A stretch of 64,000 nt of DNA from Lycium barbarum (taxonomy: Eukaryota; Streptophyta; Magnoliopsida; Solanales; Solanaceae). The position numbers and the translations under genes were made by a program. The notes under the pieces were generated by a model. That model made no database searches and had not been told where the DNA came from. It saw nothing but the letters and a program-made list of their open reading frames with translations. The stretch lies in assembly GCF_019175385.1 (NCBI RefSeq), contig NC_083342.1:123380376-123444375 (forward strand), given 5' to 3'. Positions 12,620-24,200 of the stretch are shown one piece after another; within the stretch, counting starts at the first letter, position 1, and each line of letters opens with the position of its first letter.

Positions 12620-13168
12620 GGGCAATTCGCAGGAATGTCTTATTTTGGGGTGGTCTTTAATTTTTGTCCAGCAAATTAGTGCTCTTTAATTTTTGTTTCG
12701 AACACCGATTTAATAAAAAAAAATAGCAAAGTAGAATTTTGTAGCAAAGTTAGGTCTCGGACAGAATTTTGAATGCAAAACTCTACCTGCAAGCAAAGTT
12801 TTGCAAGCCAAAGTTATGCCTCAAGCGTAGTTTTGCAAATCATCAGGCATAATTTGCCTGCAAACTCTACCTGCAGGCAGAGTTTTGAAAGCCAAAGTTA
12901 AGCCTCAGGCATAATTTTGCAACCATCAGGTATAGTTTGCCTGCAAACTCCATCTTACCTTAAGGCAGAGTTTGCCTTCAGGCATAAGACAAACTATGCC
13001 CAATACTCTGTCTAGCGAATTTAATCTCTGCCTTACGAATTTTTATCAAGCAAAAATTTGAATTTGGAACCCATGAAATTTTAAGCAATGAAAAAAAAAT
13101 TAAAGATTTTAAATTTGAGTGACAAAAATTAAAGGCCGGTGCTTTTGAAGGACAATCCGCACAAAAAA
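12620..13168. mobile_element. MITE family A, copy 1
   Basis: The left end reads gggcaattcgcagg and continues to ggggtggtctttaattttt. The right end is the inverse, reading aaaattaaaggccggtgc, then ggacaatccgcacaaaaaaa. Related copies lie at about 16849-17150 and 45180-45562. The interior has repeated gcagagtttt and gcctgcaaactc motifs and no coding capacity. It lies about 350 bp upstream of the second germin-like gene. Confidence 0.6.
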
Positions 13169-13314
13169 ATGAAGTCAAAGTATACATTAAGACCAAAACT
13201 GAGGCCTGATTTAGGACTCTTCTGGGCCCCATCTGTGGGCCCATATTAGCCTTTGCTTTGGGTCGAAGAGAAAAAGGTAGCATGGTTCCTTGCATTTACA
13301 CAGCACGCGTTCCT

Positions 13315-13320
13315 CACGTG
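13315..13320 (+). promoter_or_regulatory. G-box (CACGTG) upstream of germin-like gene 2
   Basis: CACGTG occurs 40 bp upstream of the TATA box at 13360, and a TGACGTC motif (bZIP/TGA-type) follows at 13341. Together they resemble a plant bZIP-responsive promoter module. Binding is inferred from motif and position only. Confidence 0.45.
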
Positions 13321-13359
13321 ACTTCAAAGTCCACTAATACTGACGTCTTTGTTTCCCTT

Positions 13360-13367
13360 TATAAATA
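13360..13367 (+). promoter_or_regulatory. TATA box of germin-like gene 2
   Basis: TATAAATA lies 148 bp upstream of the ATG at 13515 and is followed by a CT-rich leader. It is identical to the TATA octamer of the other germin-like gene. Confidence 0.6.
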
Positions 13368-13514
13368 ACATTTCTCTCTCTCCATTGTCCGAAGCAGCAA
13401 GGAGTATTTACCACTTCCTCAATTTCTGTGCCTCTCTTATTCCTCTTTGATTGCTTCCTTTTTGGCTATTTCTAAAAAAAAGAATTGTTTTTGCTATTCT
13501 GTTCTTCTCCCACC

Positions 13515-15638
13515 ATGTCTGGAAAATTGCTTGTAATTATGGCTATGGCTATGTTAGCCATTAGCTTAGACAAAGTTTCTGCTGGCGATCCAGATATGCT
13601 TCAAGACGTTTGTGTTGCTGATCTTACTTCAAGTAAGCTCCATTTTTACTATTAATTAGCTCCCCCCGCCACACCCCCCGCCCCCCTCTTTTTTTTTTTT
13701 TTTTGGTTTCTTTGAGTTAGAGAAAGGTAGATTCTTGATCACTGTGTTGTGCTTGAAGTTGTGGATCTCTGTGTCTCTCACTAGTATTCTTGTGGTTTTT
13801 CTTTGCCTTAATTTTTCATTTGTACTAAATGTTGACTTTTCTACTTGTCCAAATTTTTGGTCTTCTTGCTTACTTTGTTATAGCATTTATTATGACTGTT
13901 GAATCAAGATCCAACTATATAGTATTAGCTATCCAAATGTAGAAAATTGACCGTATCAAGTAGCAACTTGTGCTATTTAATTAATATGTAGGAGTCTTGA
14001 TCAAAATACAACTATTATTAGCTGGCTTTTATATCGAAGATTGATAATACTAGTTACTACTATTAATTAGCAACTGGTGACAATGGCGAACAAATATAAT
14101 CCCTCCTGTCTTTTTTTATTTGCTGTTGAGAGTTCAATACTAATATCAACCAATCTCTTCCTTTAATGAGTAATAAATTTCTATATATCCTATAGTAGTA
14201 GCAACAATTGAATTAAAATATTAATACTACTAGTAATTAACATGTTCTAGATTTTCTAAAGTATAAAATTGACTATATCAATTAGTACCTTGTGCCATAT
14301 ATATAAGATATATACTAGGAGTCTTGAATCAAATATCCATTTATTAGCTGGCTAAACATAGAAAATTGATCATATTAGTTATTAGCAGCGGTGACAATGG
14401 CCACCAAATATAATCCCTCCTGACTTTTCTATTTGTCGTTCAGAGTAGTTGGCACACCCACTTTTTATCAATCATAAAGGATATTGGATCTCCTCCTCAA
14501 ATGAGTATATTAATGACTATGAGCCCGTTTGGATTGGCTTACAGCTTAAAGCTGTTTGCAGCTTATAAGCTGAAAAAAATAAGTTGGGGTAGTCCAACTT
14601 ATTTTTTTTGGCTTATAAGCTGTTTTCAGCTTATAAGCTGCTTTAGATAAACTAAGTCAAATGGGTCCAATTATTTTTTTGAGCTTATTTTAAGCATAAA
14701 ATGACTTTAAGCTGGCCAGCCAAACACTCAAAAAAGCTGAAAACAGCTTATAAGCCAACTTATAAGCCAATCCAAACGGGCTCTATATCTTCTTACAGTA
14801 CTAAAAAGATTTGAATCGAAGAAAACAATTATTTTATGAAGTGACCAATATTTTGGATCAATTTTTTTGGGTAAAGTGTCGAATAAAAAAGGACAAAAAA
14901 GGAGCACTGCTTAGCTAACACTATTTATCTTTGTCTCAGTTCGGAAAAAGAGGTAGGCTATTTGAGAGGGCTGTAATTAATGTCTAGTTGGACTAATCTA
15001 TAAAAAAAAAAGTCTTGCACATAATGGTTTAATCATTGCTTTTACGATTCAAGTAAGACATGGTACTAATGCAATTTTCTGGTTATGTACATGAAACAGC
15101 TTTAACCATAAATGGATATTTGTGCAAGAAGAACTTTTCAGAAATAGACTTTTCATCAATGGTCATAGCCAAACCAGGAGCAACAAACAACACATTTGGT
15201 TCCGCAGTGACAGGTGCATTTGTCACGAAAATCCCTGGTCTTAACACACTTGGTGTGTCAATGGCTCGTATCGACTATGCCCCTGGTGGAATTAACCCAC
15301 CTCACACTCATCCTCGTGCCACTGAAATGGTCTTTGTTTTAGAGGGTGAACTAGACGTTGGCTTTATTACAACATCAAATGTTTTTATTTCAAAGCATAT
15401 TGTTAAAGGTGAAGTCTTTGCTTTCCCTAGAGGACTTGTGCATTTCCAGCAGAACAATGGGAAAGTTCCAGCAGCCGTCATCGTCGCATTCAACAGCCAG
15501 TTTCCAGGGACTCAATCGATTGCCACAACGTTGTTTGCTTCATCACCAACTGTTCCTGATCATGTCTTGACTAAAACATTCCAAGTTGGTACTAAGGAAG
15601 TCCAGAAAATTAAGTCAAGGCTGGCACCTAAGAAATAG
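13515..15638 (+). CDS. Germin-like protein 2 (secreted cupin), two exons
   Basis: The exons are 13515-13632 and 15100-15638, giving 218 aa. The intron is 1467 bp (donor GTAAGC, acceptor ACAG) and lies at the same codon and phase as in germin-like gene 1, so the genes are paralogues. The N terminus is a signal peptide (hydrophobic LLVIMAMAMLAI) ending before GDPDML. Cys33 and Cys48 form the expected disulfide. Cupin ligands are His108, His110, Glu115 and His154. Compared with gene 1 it keeps the family-typical EGELDVG after motif 1, where gene 1 has YGTLDVG. A sequon NNT lies at 69-71. The intron carries a MITE at 14521-14783. The expected product is an apoplastic, metal-binding germin-like protein; its specific activity is unknown. 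A frame starting at 15060 inside the intron is not the real start. Confidence 0.93.
14521..14783. mobile_element. MITE inside the intron of germin-like gene 2
   Basis: The ends are near-perfect inverted copies: gagcccgtttggattggctt at the left and aagccaatccaaacgggctc at the right. A 3-bp tat flanks both sides (14518-14520 and 14784-14786). The interior has repeated inverted gcttataagctg motifs. The short target duplication suggests a PIF/Harbinger-like source, but no transposase is present. Confidence 0.8.
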
Positions 15639-15799
15639 ACTTTTCATTAAATGCTCTTTGTGACAATAATTTACTTTGGTGATGAGCTTGTTAAGTGATA
15701 ATGATTTGTGGGTTTATAGACAATGGGGAATGTATTTTTTTTTTCTCTCCAATAATGTTGTAACAGTCTTATGAGAACTTTGTTTCTCTACTGGTAAAA

Positions 15800-15805
15800 A
15801 ATAAA
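15800..15805 (+). terminator. Polyadenylation signal, germin-like gene 2
   Basis: AATAAA lies 162 bp downstream of the stop codon at 15636-15638 in a T-rich 3' flank. This is the best match to a poly(A) signal for the gene. Confidence 0.45.
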
Positions 15806-16848
15806 TGTGATCTCTTTGTGTATCTTATATGTTTCTAAACTTCTGTAGACTTACCTCAGTGTAAAAATACATTAATTCTTTACACTATTAAGTGACTTGA
15901 ATGATAACTATACATTTCATAACTAAGTAAACAAATTAAAAACCTGGAAAATAAGGCAGATAACTTGTAAAACAAATGGGTTAAATTACGGGAATAGTAC
16001 TGATTTCTTTTTACATTATCAGTGTATAAGTTAAATACTTAATTTTCGACTAAGAAGTTCTTTAATGTCAAATAACTCATCGAGAATATTAATCTCAACT
16101 GATAGATTAGGTAATTTGTATCTTCAAAAGGGGTTTTGAAAAGAATAATGAACGACATACCTGTCCTTGTCTAATGTCTTTACGCAACTAAGTAATTAGT
16201 GCATGAAACTTACTAAATAAACTGCCCGTTCTGAAATCACTTAGGTCTAAAGCAATTTAGATTTGAAAAATATATTCAAAAGAAGAGGGCAAAAAGGGAT
16301 GATTCTATCATCAGACGAAAATTGGATAATGGGATGGGAGAACTGAAGAACAACTGTACCAATCATGGATTCTCAAATCACAATTTCAAGATAGTTATGA
16401 TATTGATGATGACAGTGTAAAAAGCAGGTAGGTACTCACATTAAAAAGGGAGTTAGATGAATAATTTAGGATTTTTAGTCGATCAGCAACCTCTTTTGGT
16501 CATGTCTTTCAAGCGAATAGGGTTTGCTTAATAATTACTTAAGGACTTACACAGGAACAAGAAATTAACCGCGTGGCGTGGGGGGGGGGGGGGGGGGGGG
16601 GTTGAAAATAACACAAACCAATTATCAATCTGCTGGACAAAAAGTAACAATTGAGGAACACCATAATGCCACATCATGCAAACACGCTTTACAAATCAGA
16701 TAACGACAATTGATCCAATGCATCACTGTGGACAAGGAATGAATATTTTGCTCTTTGAAAAAGCGATGAAATAAGATATCAGTAGTGAGATTTGTAAAGT
16801 CTAGGCAACAAGAGATCAAGTTAAAAGTACAATAGGTGATATTTTAAA
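15806..16848. other. Intergenic with a 22-base G tract
   Basis: No gene is seen. At 16580-16601 there is an uninterrupted run of 22 G residues. The rest is AT-rich. Confidence 0.5.
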
Positions 16849-17150
16849 GGGCAATTTGCAGGATTGCCCTTCGCTGGGGTGGTCTTTAATTTTTATCCCT
16901 CAAAATTGTCTTTAAATTTTAGCCTTTAGGCTGCAGAAATTTTGCCTGTACGGCCCAAATGTAGTCTTTAAGGCAAAATTTCGCTGGACAGATTTGCAAA
17001 ATTCTGCCTTGTGAATTTTTTTTTTATTAAGCTGGAGTTCAAATTCACAACCTCGGAGTGTTAAGCGTAGGGGTAAAACTTAAAGACTACAAATTTGAAG
17101 GGCAAAAATTAAAAATCACCCCAAATGAAGGGCAATCCGCGCAAAAAAAA
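16849..17150. mobile_element. MITE family A, copy 2
   Basis: The left end reads gggcaatttgcaggattgcc, then ggggtggtctttaattttt. The right end reads aaaaatcaccccaaatgaag followed by ggcaatccgcgcaaaaaaaa. The ends form an inverted repeat, and the family is the same as at 12620 and 45180. It is noncoding. Confidence 0.65.
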
Positions 17151-18290
17151 GGTTTTTTAAAAGGTTTGGTTGACCTACTTCTCTTATAGTGTCTCGTCTT
17201 TCGAACGAGTGAACAAGATCTGTTCCTTATTCTTGTAGCTTTTATTTTTCTTTTATTATCATGAAATCGAACTTAGACACGTGTTTTAACTTTATTGCCT
17301 ACATACTTTTTTGATTATGATGATAATACCTACTCCTAATAGATTATCGATTAATCATTGACGATATCCTACTCTAAAGAAAATGCTATATAAAACATTT
17401 ACCAACAATAGAGCATGGTCCTTCTAAAATTTTAAGGAAAAAAAGAATGTAGCATTTCATAGGGAAAGATGGTACATGAGGCGCTCTGGAGCAGATAAAT
17501 TGATAAACATGCCTTAATGGTCTGATATGTATAATACTTTGTTTGCTCCATATTATTGGTTTTTCATTTGGTGGGATTGGATTTAAATGAAACGGGTTTA
17601 AAATTTAAATCAGGTTACGTTGGGAATTTCCATTAAGATATATTTGAAAACTTGAATGACGGGAGGTGTATTTGACCCAAATTTATAATGGAAGATATTT
17701 TTAATCCTTTTTCCAAATTCATGGGTGCTTTTAACCCTTTTCCCTCGTTTGAACAGAATAGGACTCCAAATGTGTAAAATCTATCTGATCCTCATGCTCC
17801 TTTGATTTAATACAGAAAACAGTCATTCCTATGCAAATATGGTTTCACAAAAGGAGACAATCAGACAACCCATGTGATTCTGGAAGTATTAAAACGGCTA
17901 ATTGTTTTAGTGAAATCACGACATAATTAAGGACAACAAAACTCCATTAGGTAAAAAGTAAAAACAGGTAACCACAATTTTATCCAAATGACAAACTACA
18001 ATTCACCAAAGAGGTAGATATCAACATCATACATGTTTTAAGTAAAAGGTAAAGACAGGTAACCACAATTTTATCCAAATGACAAACTACAATTCACCAT
18101 AGAGTTAGATATCAACATCATACATGTTCCAGATAATATGCAGACAAAAAATCGCCAGAGCTATGTCTGTGACACAACAAAATCATAAATTAGTGCAAGC
18201 CTACAGCAAGAAAATTAAAGATTGGTAGCCCAATCACAACATGCATTAGAAGGATTTCAGTTTGTTTTCATAAACCCTGCACTAGTCTCC
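17151..18290. other. Intergenic, includes a 91-bp tandem repeat
   Basis: This is the 3' flank of the - strand glutamyl-tRNA synthetase gene. Between about 17952 and 18132 a 91-bp unit containing ggtaaccacaattttatcca is present twice in tandem with few differences. No other gene is seen. Confidence 0.5.
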
Positions 18291-21200
18291 TCATTTCGTT
18301 TTGCCATCTGGGACAGCAAACCGCAACACTGGTTGCTGTCTACCATCTGGGATGGCAAAAAGAACAATGGGTTTTGTTGATCTTAAGAAGGGAACATCAC
18401 ATCTGAAGTAGCCCTTCCTCTCCAGCTGCAACACGTCTCCACGCTTCAAGTTTCTCATGTTAGAATCACCAAGTGCTGGAGTCTCCTTTCTCGTGCAAGG
18501 ATTAACAGCATCAACAAAATTCTCATCTTCCTCGAGCTGCAACACCAAAAATGAACAATTCAATACGCGATCAACCCACTATTAACAAAAGCTTTGTTGC
18601 AGAGAACACCTTCACAGGTCCTCTGGGAACTACCAAGTTCAGGTGGACAACAAATACAACTCCAAATCAGAATACTATAAACGGCATTCTATTACTTCGA
18701 ATGTACATTACCAATGAGTAAGGCCCAATGGGTAATCGTTCAATTACGTTGTAATGGATTACAAACAGGTAGGGAGAGGTCATCATACTTGGTGCTTTTA
18801 TTACTTTTTGTTTTTTCATACCATCCCTATCATCAATACTAACATATAATAAAGTTAACCTCTGAATCAATCTTATTATTCAGAAGGGCGCTCAATGTAT
18901 GGAAAAAATGTCGTTTCACCATTGCTTAAATGCTTGACATACCTCAACAGTAATAACATACTCAGCATTCATTAAGTTCTAATAACATTTTCATATAGAC
19001 AACCCAATCTCGAAAATTGTTTAAAAGTTTGACATACCTCGACAGTAATAATATACTTCAGCATTCATAAGTTCTGTTACGGGCTGCTTTAATTGTGCCT
19101 TGGGCCAAACGAGTGTCAGCCGCACAGGCAGTGCCAGCCCACAGGCAGTGTCAGTCGCACAGGCAGTGTCAGTCGCACAGGCAGTGCCAGCCCACAGGCA
19201 GTGTCAGCCCCGCAGGCAGTGTCAGTCGTGCGGGCGACGTGCACCAACATGGGTGCCGAAGGACGAGAGTCCACAATCATCATAGATATGCTCCATTGCA
19301 TATCCTAGGAGCAGCAAGGGAGTGTAGCAAGGATCTGAGATAAGCCCACGGGTCGTCGACGCTCGAGCGACCCCGTGCGAGCCTGAGTGTCAGTCCCGAG
19401 CATTTCCGAGCCACAGATGGAATCTTGGGATTTCGGGTGAACACACCCTTCCTAGGATGTTATTGAATATGCATACCAAGTTTGGCGTCATTTGAACATC
19501 ATTTACCTAAGGGCTTGACTTAGCCAAGGAGCAGTGTCAGTGTCAAAGCTCCTAAGGCCATATCGCGTTCCACGAGCATGGGAATGAGATGAAACTTCAT
19601 GGAGGAGTGAAGGAAGTCAAGAGAAAGAGTTAGGAACAGGCGGCGCTTCATTTGGAGTTCGAATCATCAAGAAAGACCAAGTGTGATTCTCGGGCAGAAT
19701 CATGTCCAGTGCTAAACCTTGGGCTTTTCTTTTTAAAGCATATATAAGGGGGGCAGAGGTGTCTCAGCTCAGCCAGCCTCCCCCGTACGTGCCACCATCA
19801 AGCCGTACTAAGTGAGCATCCTTGGGGGACAACCTCAAGGGCCTGCCTAGGCATCCCCATTGGATCCTAGGTACCCATACGAGTCACGCAACTCTATGGG
19901 CGGCGCTCGGCCACAGGCCAGCGTTGGGCGCCCAACGAGGGCCGGAGGCTTGACGTATGAACCGACTATGCCCTGCGGGCTATCCTTAGGAATAAGAAAT
20001 CCCTCCGTGCCGATTGAACACTCGAGGCATCCATCCTAAGAGCCTCGTGTGTTGACTTGTGAGCTTGGCTCAGGTTCAGCCTAGCGAGCAAGGGTCCGTT
20101 GGCCTAGACGTGCAGTCGTAGGGCGACGCTGCACCGTGCAAGATGGAAGTATGTCGCGAGGGCTACATTTAGCAAAGCCGCATCATAGGCATACTACAAA
20201 GAACACCCATGACATAGGCCAAGGATTCAAGAGTTGCCCTACTCAGGCGTCGCACCGCTCGGGCGTACAGGCACCCGACCAGTGTCAAGCCAGAGGATTG
20301 GACTGTGCGCGCACCCGCGACGCTCAGCTCCTGGCGAGGGACTGTCATGTCCATAGCCAACCCCAAGTGTGAGTGCAGGCAAAGACAGAACATATGAAAC
20401 CTGCCACAGGGGCATTCTAGCAAGGGAAGGCCAAAGCCTTGACATCGTCTCAGCAGCACCGTTGAAGCTAAGCCTCCAAAGCCATGGACATAAGATCATG
20501 CCATGAGTCCTGGGACTATCATTAGGCTGGCTCGTAGTCCGCCTGGACTACGGGCGCCGCACGGGCCATTAGTGTACCACAGACACTATAAAGGAGGCGA
20601 GGCGGCCCGTGACAGTTCTAATGTTATAGACAAACCAAGTAATTCATCACCGATATTTCCAAAAGCTCCATTCAAACCATATAAAATTCACTTATCTCTA
20701 GATCAATCTAATTACTGTATCAAAAGCTCTTAGCATTATATGGCGAATCATGTCATTTATAATTTCCTAAGAAGCTTGGCAGGGTTAACTAATATCACAT
20801 ATCGTAAAACATTCAAATGTTCTGAGAATTCAGCAACAAAAACAAATTTAATTGACCATTTGGAGGAAGGAAAGACTAGAGATAGTGTACTAAAAGAAAA
20901 GCTAGAATTTCATGTTTTGCAGTAATAGAATGTGAACACTGAACAATAGTCTTTACGATATTTTAAATGCTTGACAGAGCTATACATAAATAGGATACTC
21001 ATCCTCCCCCAAATTCGAATTCATTTGGGAAAGAAAACTCAAATCATCCCTATTACCAATACTTTCAAGAACTTATCCAAACGTAGAAGGAACACTTTAA
21101 TTTATTTGTATCAATCTTATTATTCAAGAAGTAATAGCCCCTTCTTACCCATCATAAACAAAAAGTAATAGCCCCTTCTTATTATTACATGGGAACAATA

Positions 21201-24200
21201 TTATTTTGCAGTTTCCTAACTTCTTATAGTCCAGCAATATGGTATACCATAAAACAGCCAAACGTTCTTAAAATTTGATTACATAGAACTCAAAACTTAA
21301 TTGGAGATGTGGAGTAAGGGTGTCAATGGGGCCGGGTCAGTCCCGGTCAGTTTAGGGGGATCGGGCAGAGGAGAGTAGGGGGAAGGGTAGTGGGAAGGAA
21401 GGCCTGGAAATCCCGGTCAGTCCCGGTCCGGCCAGGCCTGGACCGACTGACCCGGTCCCTACCCCCCGGTTTTAAAAAAAAAAAAATTGAAATCTGACCG
21501 TTGAAGTCCCCCTTCCCCAAAAATAAGAACGTTGGGACTCCAATGGCTGAGTACAAAATCAGACTGTTTGGAGTCTCACCTTCCCCCCCCCCCCCCCCCC
21601 CCCCAAAAAAATAAAAAAAAATCACCCCCCAAAATTTAATAAATTGCATTTTAACCCAAATTCTAAACTACAAATATGTCTTCATTCTTATTCATTTTCA
21701 CACAAATCATCCATCAATTATCTCTCTCTTTAATATTTGTTATCAATTATCTCTCTCTAATATTTGGTGAAATATTATTATTATTATTTTGGTGAATTGG
21801 GCAATATTTGGATTTTGGAGCAACTTTCAAGCTTCAAGTAACAAAATTTCATTTTCAACGTTTACGATTACATCTGCTTTTAAGCAGACGTTTGGTACAC
21901 CTGTTCCATCCTTTAATTTATTTAATTCTTGCATTTTAATTGCGTCTTTTTTTCAATTAATTTTCATATTTTATTTTATTATACTTTGAAAATATGTCTA
22001 AAAAAATTAAGATCCCTGTCATAGATAAAACTATCGATGTAGTAGTAAGGGTAAACGTGTTTCTTCTAGTAAATCTAAAATTCAATTTACAAACAATACG
22101 GTCGATTTCACTCATGTTGATGAAACTGATTTTAATTCTCCCCCCGATTTTCCTCCTATTCCAGAAGATCTAAAATTACAAAATGAAGCCTTAGACATAG
22201 CTTATCATTTTAAATGTTAAGTTTGAAGTTTTATATTAAATTTGTGTCTATTTGATACTTTAAAATTAAATATTTAAATAAATTAAAAAAAAACCCCAAC
22301 CCCACCCCCCAAGCCCCCCCCCCCTCAGGTGGGACGGGACGGGCCCCCCAAAAAATCCCCTATAATCCCGTCCCCCCAGTGTCCTATTCCCCCTAAATCC
22401 CCCTTTAAAAAGTCCCCCGTCCCGTCCCCCCAGGTAGTCCCCTACCATCCCCGTCCCGTCCCCTTCGCCACCCTTAATGCGGAGGAAAAAAAGACCATAG
22501 ATAAGTTTAATAAAAGCATAGGCTGGACTTTGAAACCCCGCCTGAATATAAAAAATATTGAAGTGAAAAGAGCCATACCTTCTTTTTTGTAATTAAATAG
22601 TCAAAATCAACCAAAGAGAGTTTAACAAGTTCATCACTCTCTGGCAGCCAAGTGAGCTTTAACTTTGTTGTTTTAACTGACCCTTCAAGATGAAGAATCC
22701 CAGACAGATGAGTAACATTACCCTCTTGGTCCTTCTGTATCTCTTTCACTATTGCGTTACCCCAATCCATCAATGTTACTTCCTCGTTGACAGAGATTGA
22801 TACAGCATCATCATAGTCTATCCAGATTCTCTTGGTGAAAGTTGTTGCTTTTTCCCCAGCGCCTGCATATTTTTTATGCTTGGGTACAATACGTACAAAG
22901 GGATCATCTGGCCCATTACTCAAAGTCAACAGGACTCGTCTTTCTTCAACAACAGCTGTATGCCTAGGACATACAGGATCAATGATCTTCTTATTAGTGG
23001 CCCATAGCTTGTCCCACTCCATTAGATTGAGATTCTTTGATGCTCCCTAAAGATTTTATGAAGAACATTATTTAGGCTTCAAGATACAATATCAGTGTCA
23101 TGGACTTGCTCTGCAGTGCTTCAGACTGCAAATGTAAGTAATAAATGAAAAGGTTTTTGCCCATCCCTAATTTCAGGCTTATGACGGAAAATACAGAGAT
23201 GGTTTTGCTTAATTAGATTATGAAATCAGCAGTTGTTCCAAAAGGATGCCTTCTCAGATACACAATTTTTTTTTCCAGATACACAATTATATTCTGAATG
23301 ATTTTAAAAACACGTATTTGTGCTGACGATATTACTTTTTTTTTCAGATTAACAATAAAGCAACACCCTAAATATCTTACTTGTTCAAGAATGAACTGTA
23401 TCAGCGCCTCAATCTTCAGCCCTCTGCGCACTATCCCTTGTACAGTCGGAAAACGAGGATCATCCCACCCTTCAACCAGTCCATTTTGCACAAACCACAG
23501 CAGCTTGCGCTTGCTAAGAAGTGTGTAGACCAAATTCAGCCGACTAAATTCATAAAGATGAACTTTTCTGAAACCCATATCAGTTTGAATCCAATGGTAC
23601 TGATCATTCCTATCATGATACTCACTAGATCGAAGTGCATGTGTAATACCCTCATGAGCATCTACAAATGGGCATGCAAAATCATAAGTTGGGTATACTT
23701 TATATTTAGCACCAATCCTGTGGTGAGGAGTCTGATTGCAGCGGTAATATACTGGGTCCCTAACTGACTTGTTAGGATCCTGCATATCCAATTTCCCTCT
23801 AACACAACACATTGTTCCCCTCTCTGAACCAGCAATCATCTCCTTCCATAGTTTCAAATTCTCCTCTACACTGTTGTTCCTACACCTTGATTCTATTCCA
23901 TCCATTCTTTCTTTTTGCATTTGCTCCCTTGGTGTATCATCCACATAGGCTTTACCCTCACGAATCAATTTCTCAGCCATCTCCATTAATTGTGGAAAGT
24001 AATCAGATGTATATGTCACAGTCCTATACTTAATTCCCAGAGTTTTAATATCTTTCAGTAGATTATCCACAAATTCATTGCTTTCCTTATCAGGATTTGT
24101 GTCATCAAAACGAATAATAACTTCCCCTTTATATCTTTCAGCAAAATACTGGTTCAGTAATGCTGCTTTTGAGTGACCAATATGGAGATAACCACTAGGT

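Noticed and set aside
19093..19343. Overlapping open frames on both strands with Gln/Arg/Ala repeats
   Set aside because: They are translations of the 17-18-bp tandem array inside the solo-LTR candidate. All frames stay open because of the repeat, not because of coding selection.
20136..20733. Several GC-rich open frames on both strands
   Set aside because: They lie in the GC-rich LTR-like insert, overlap each other in many frames and show no domain.
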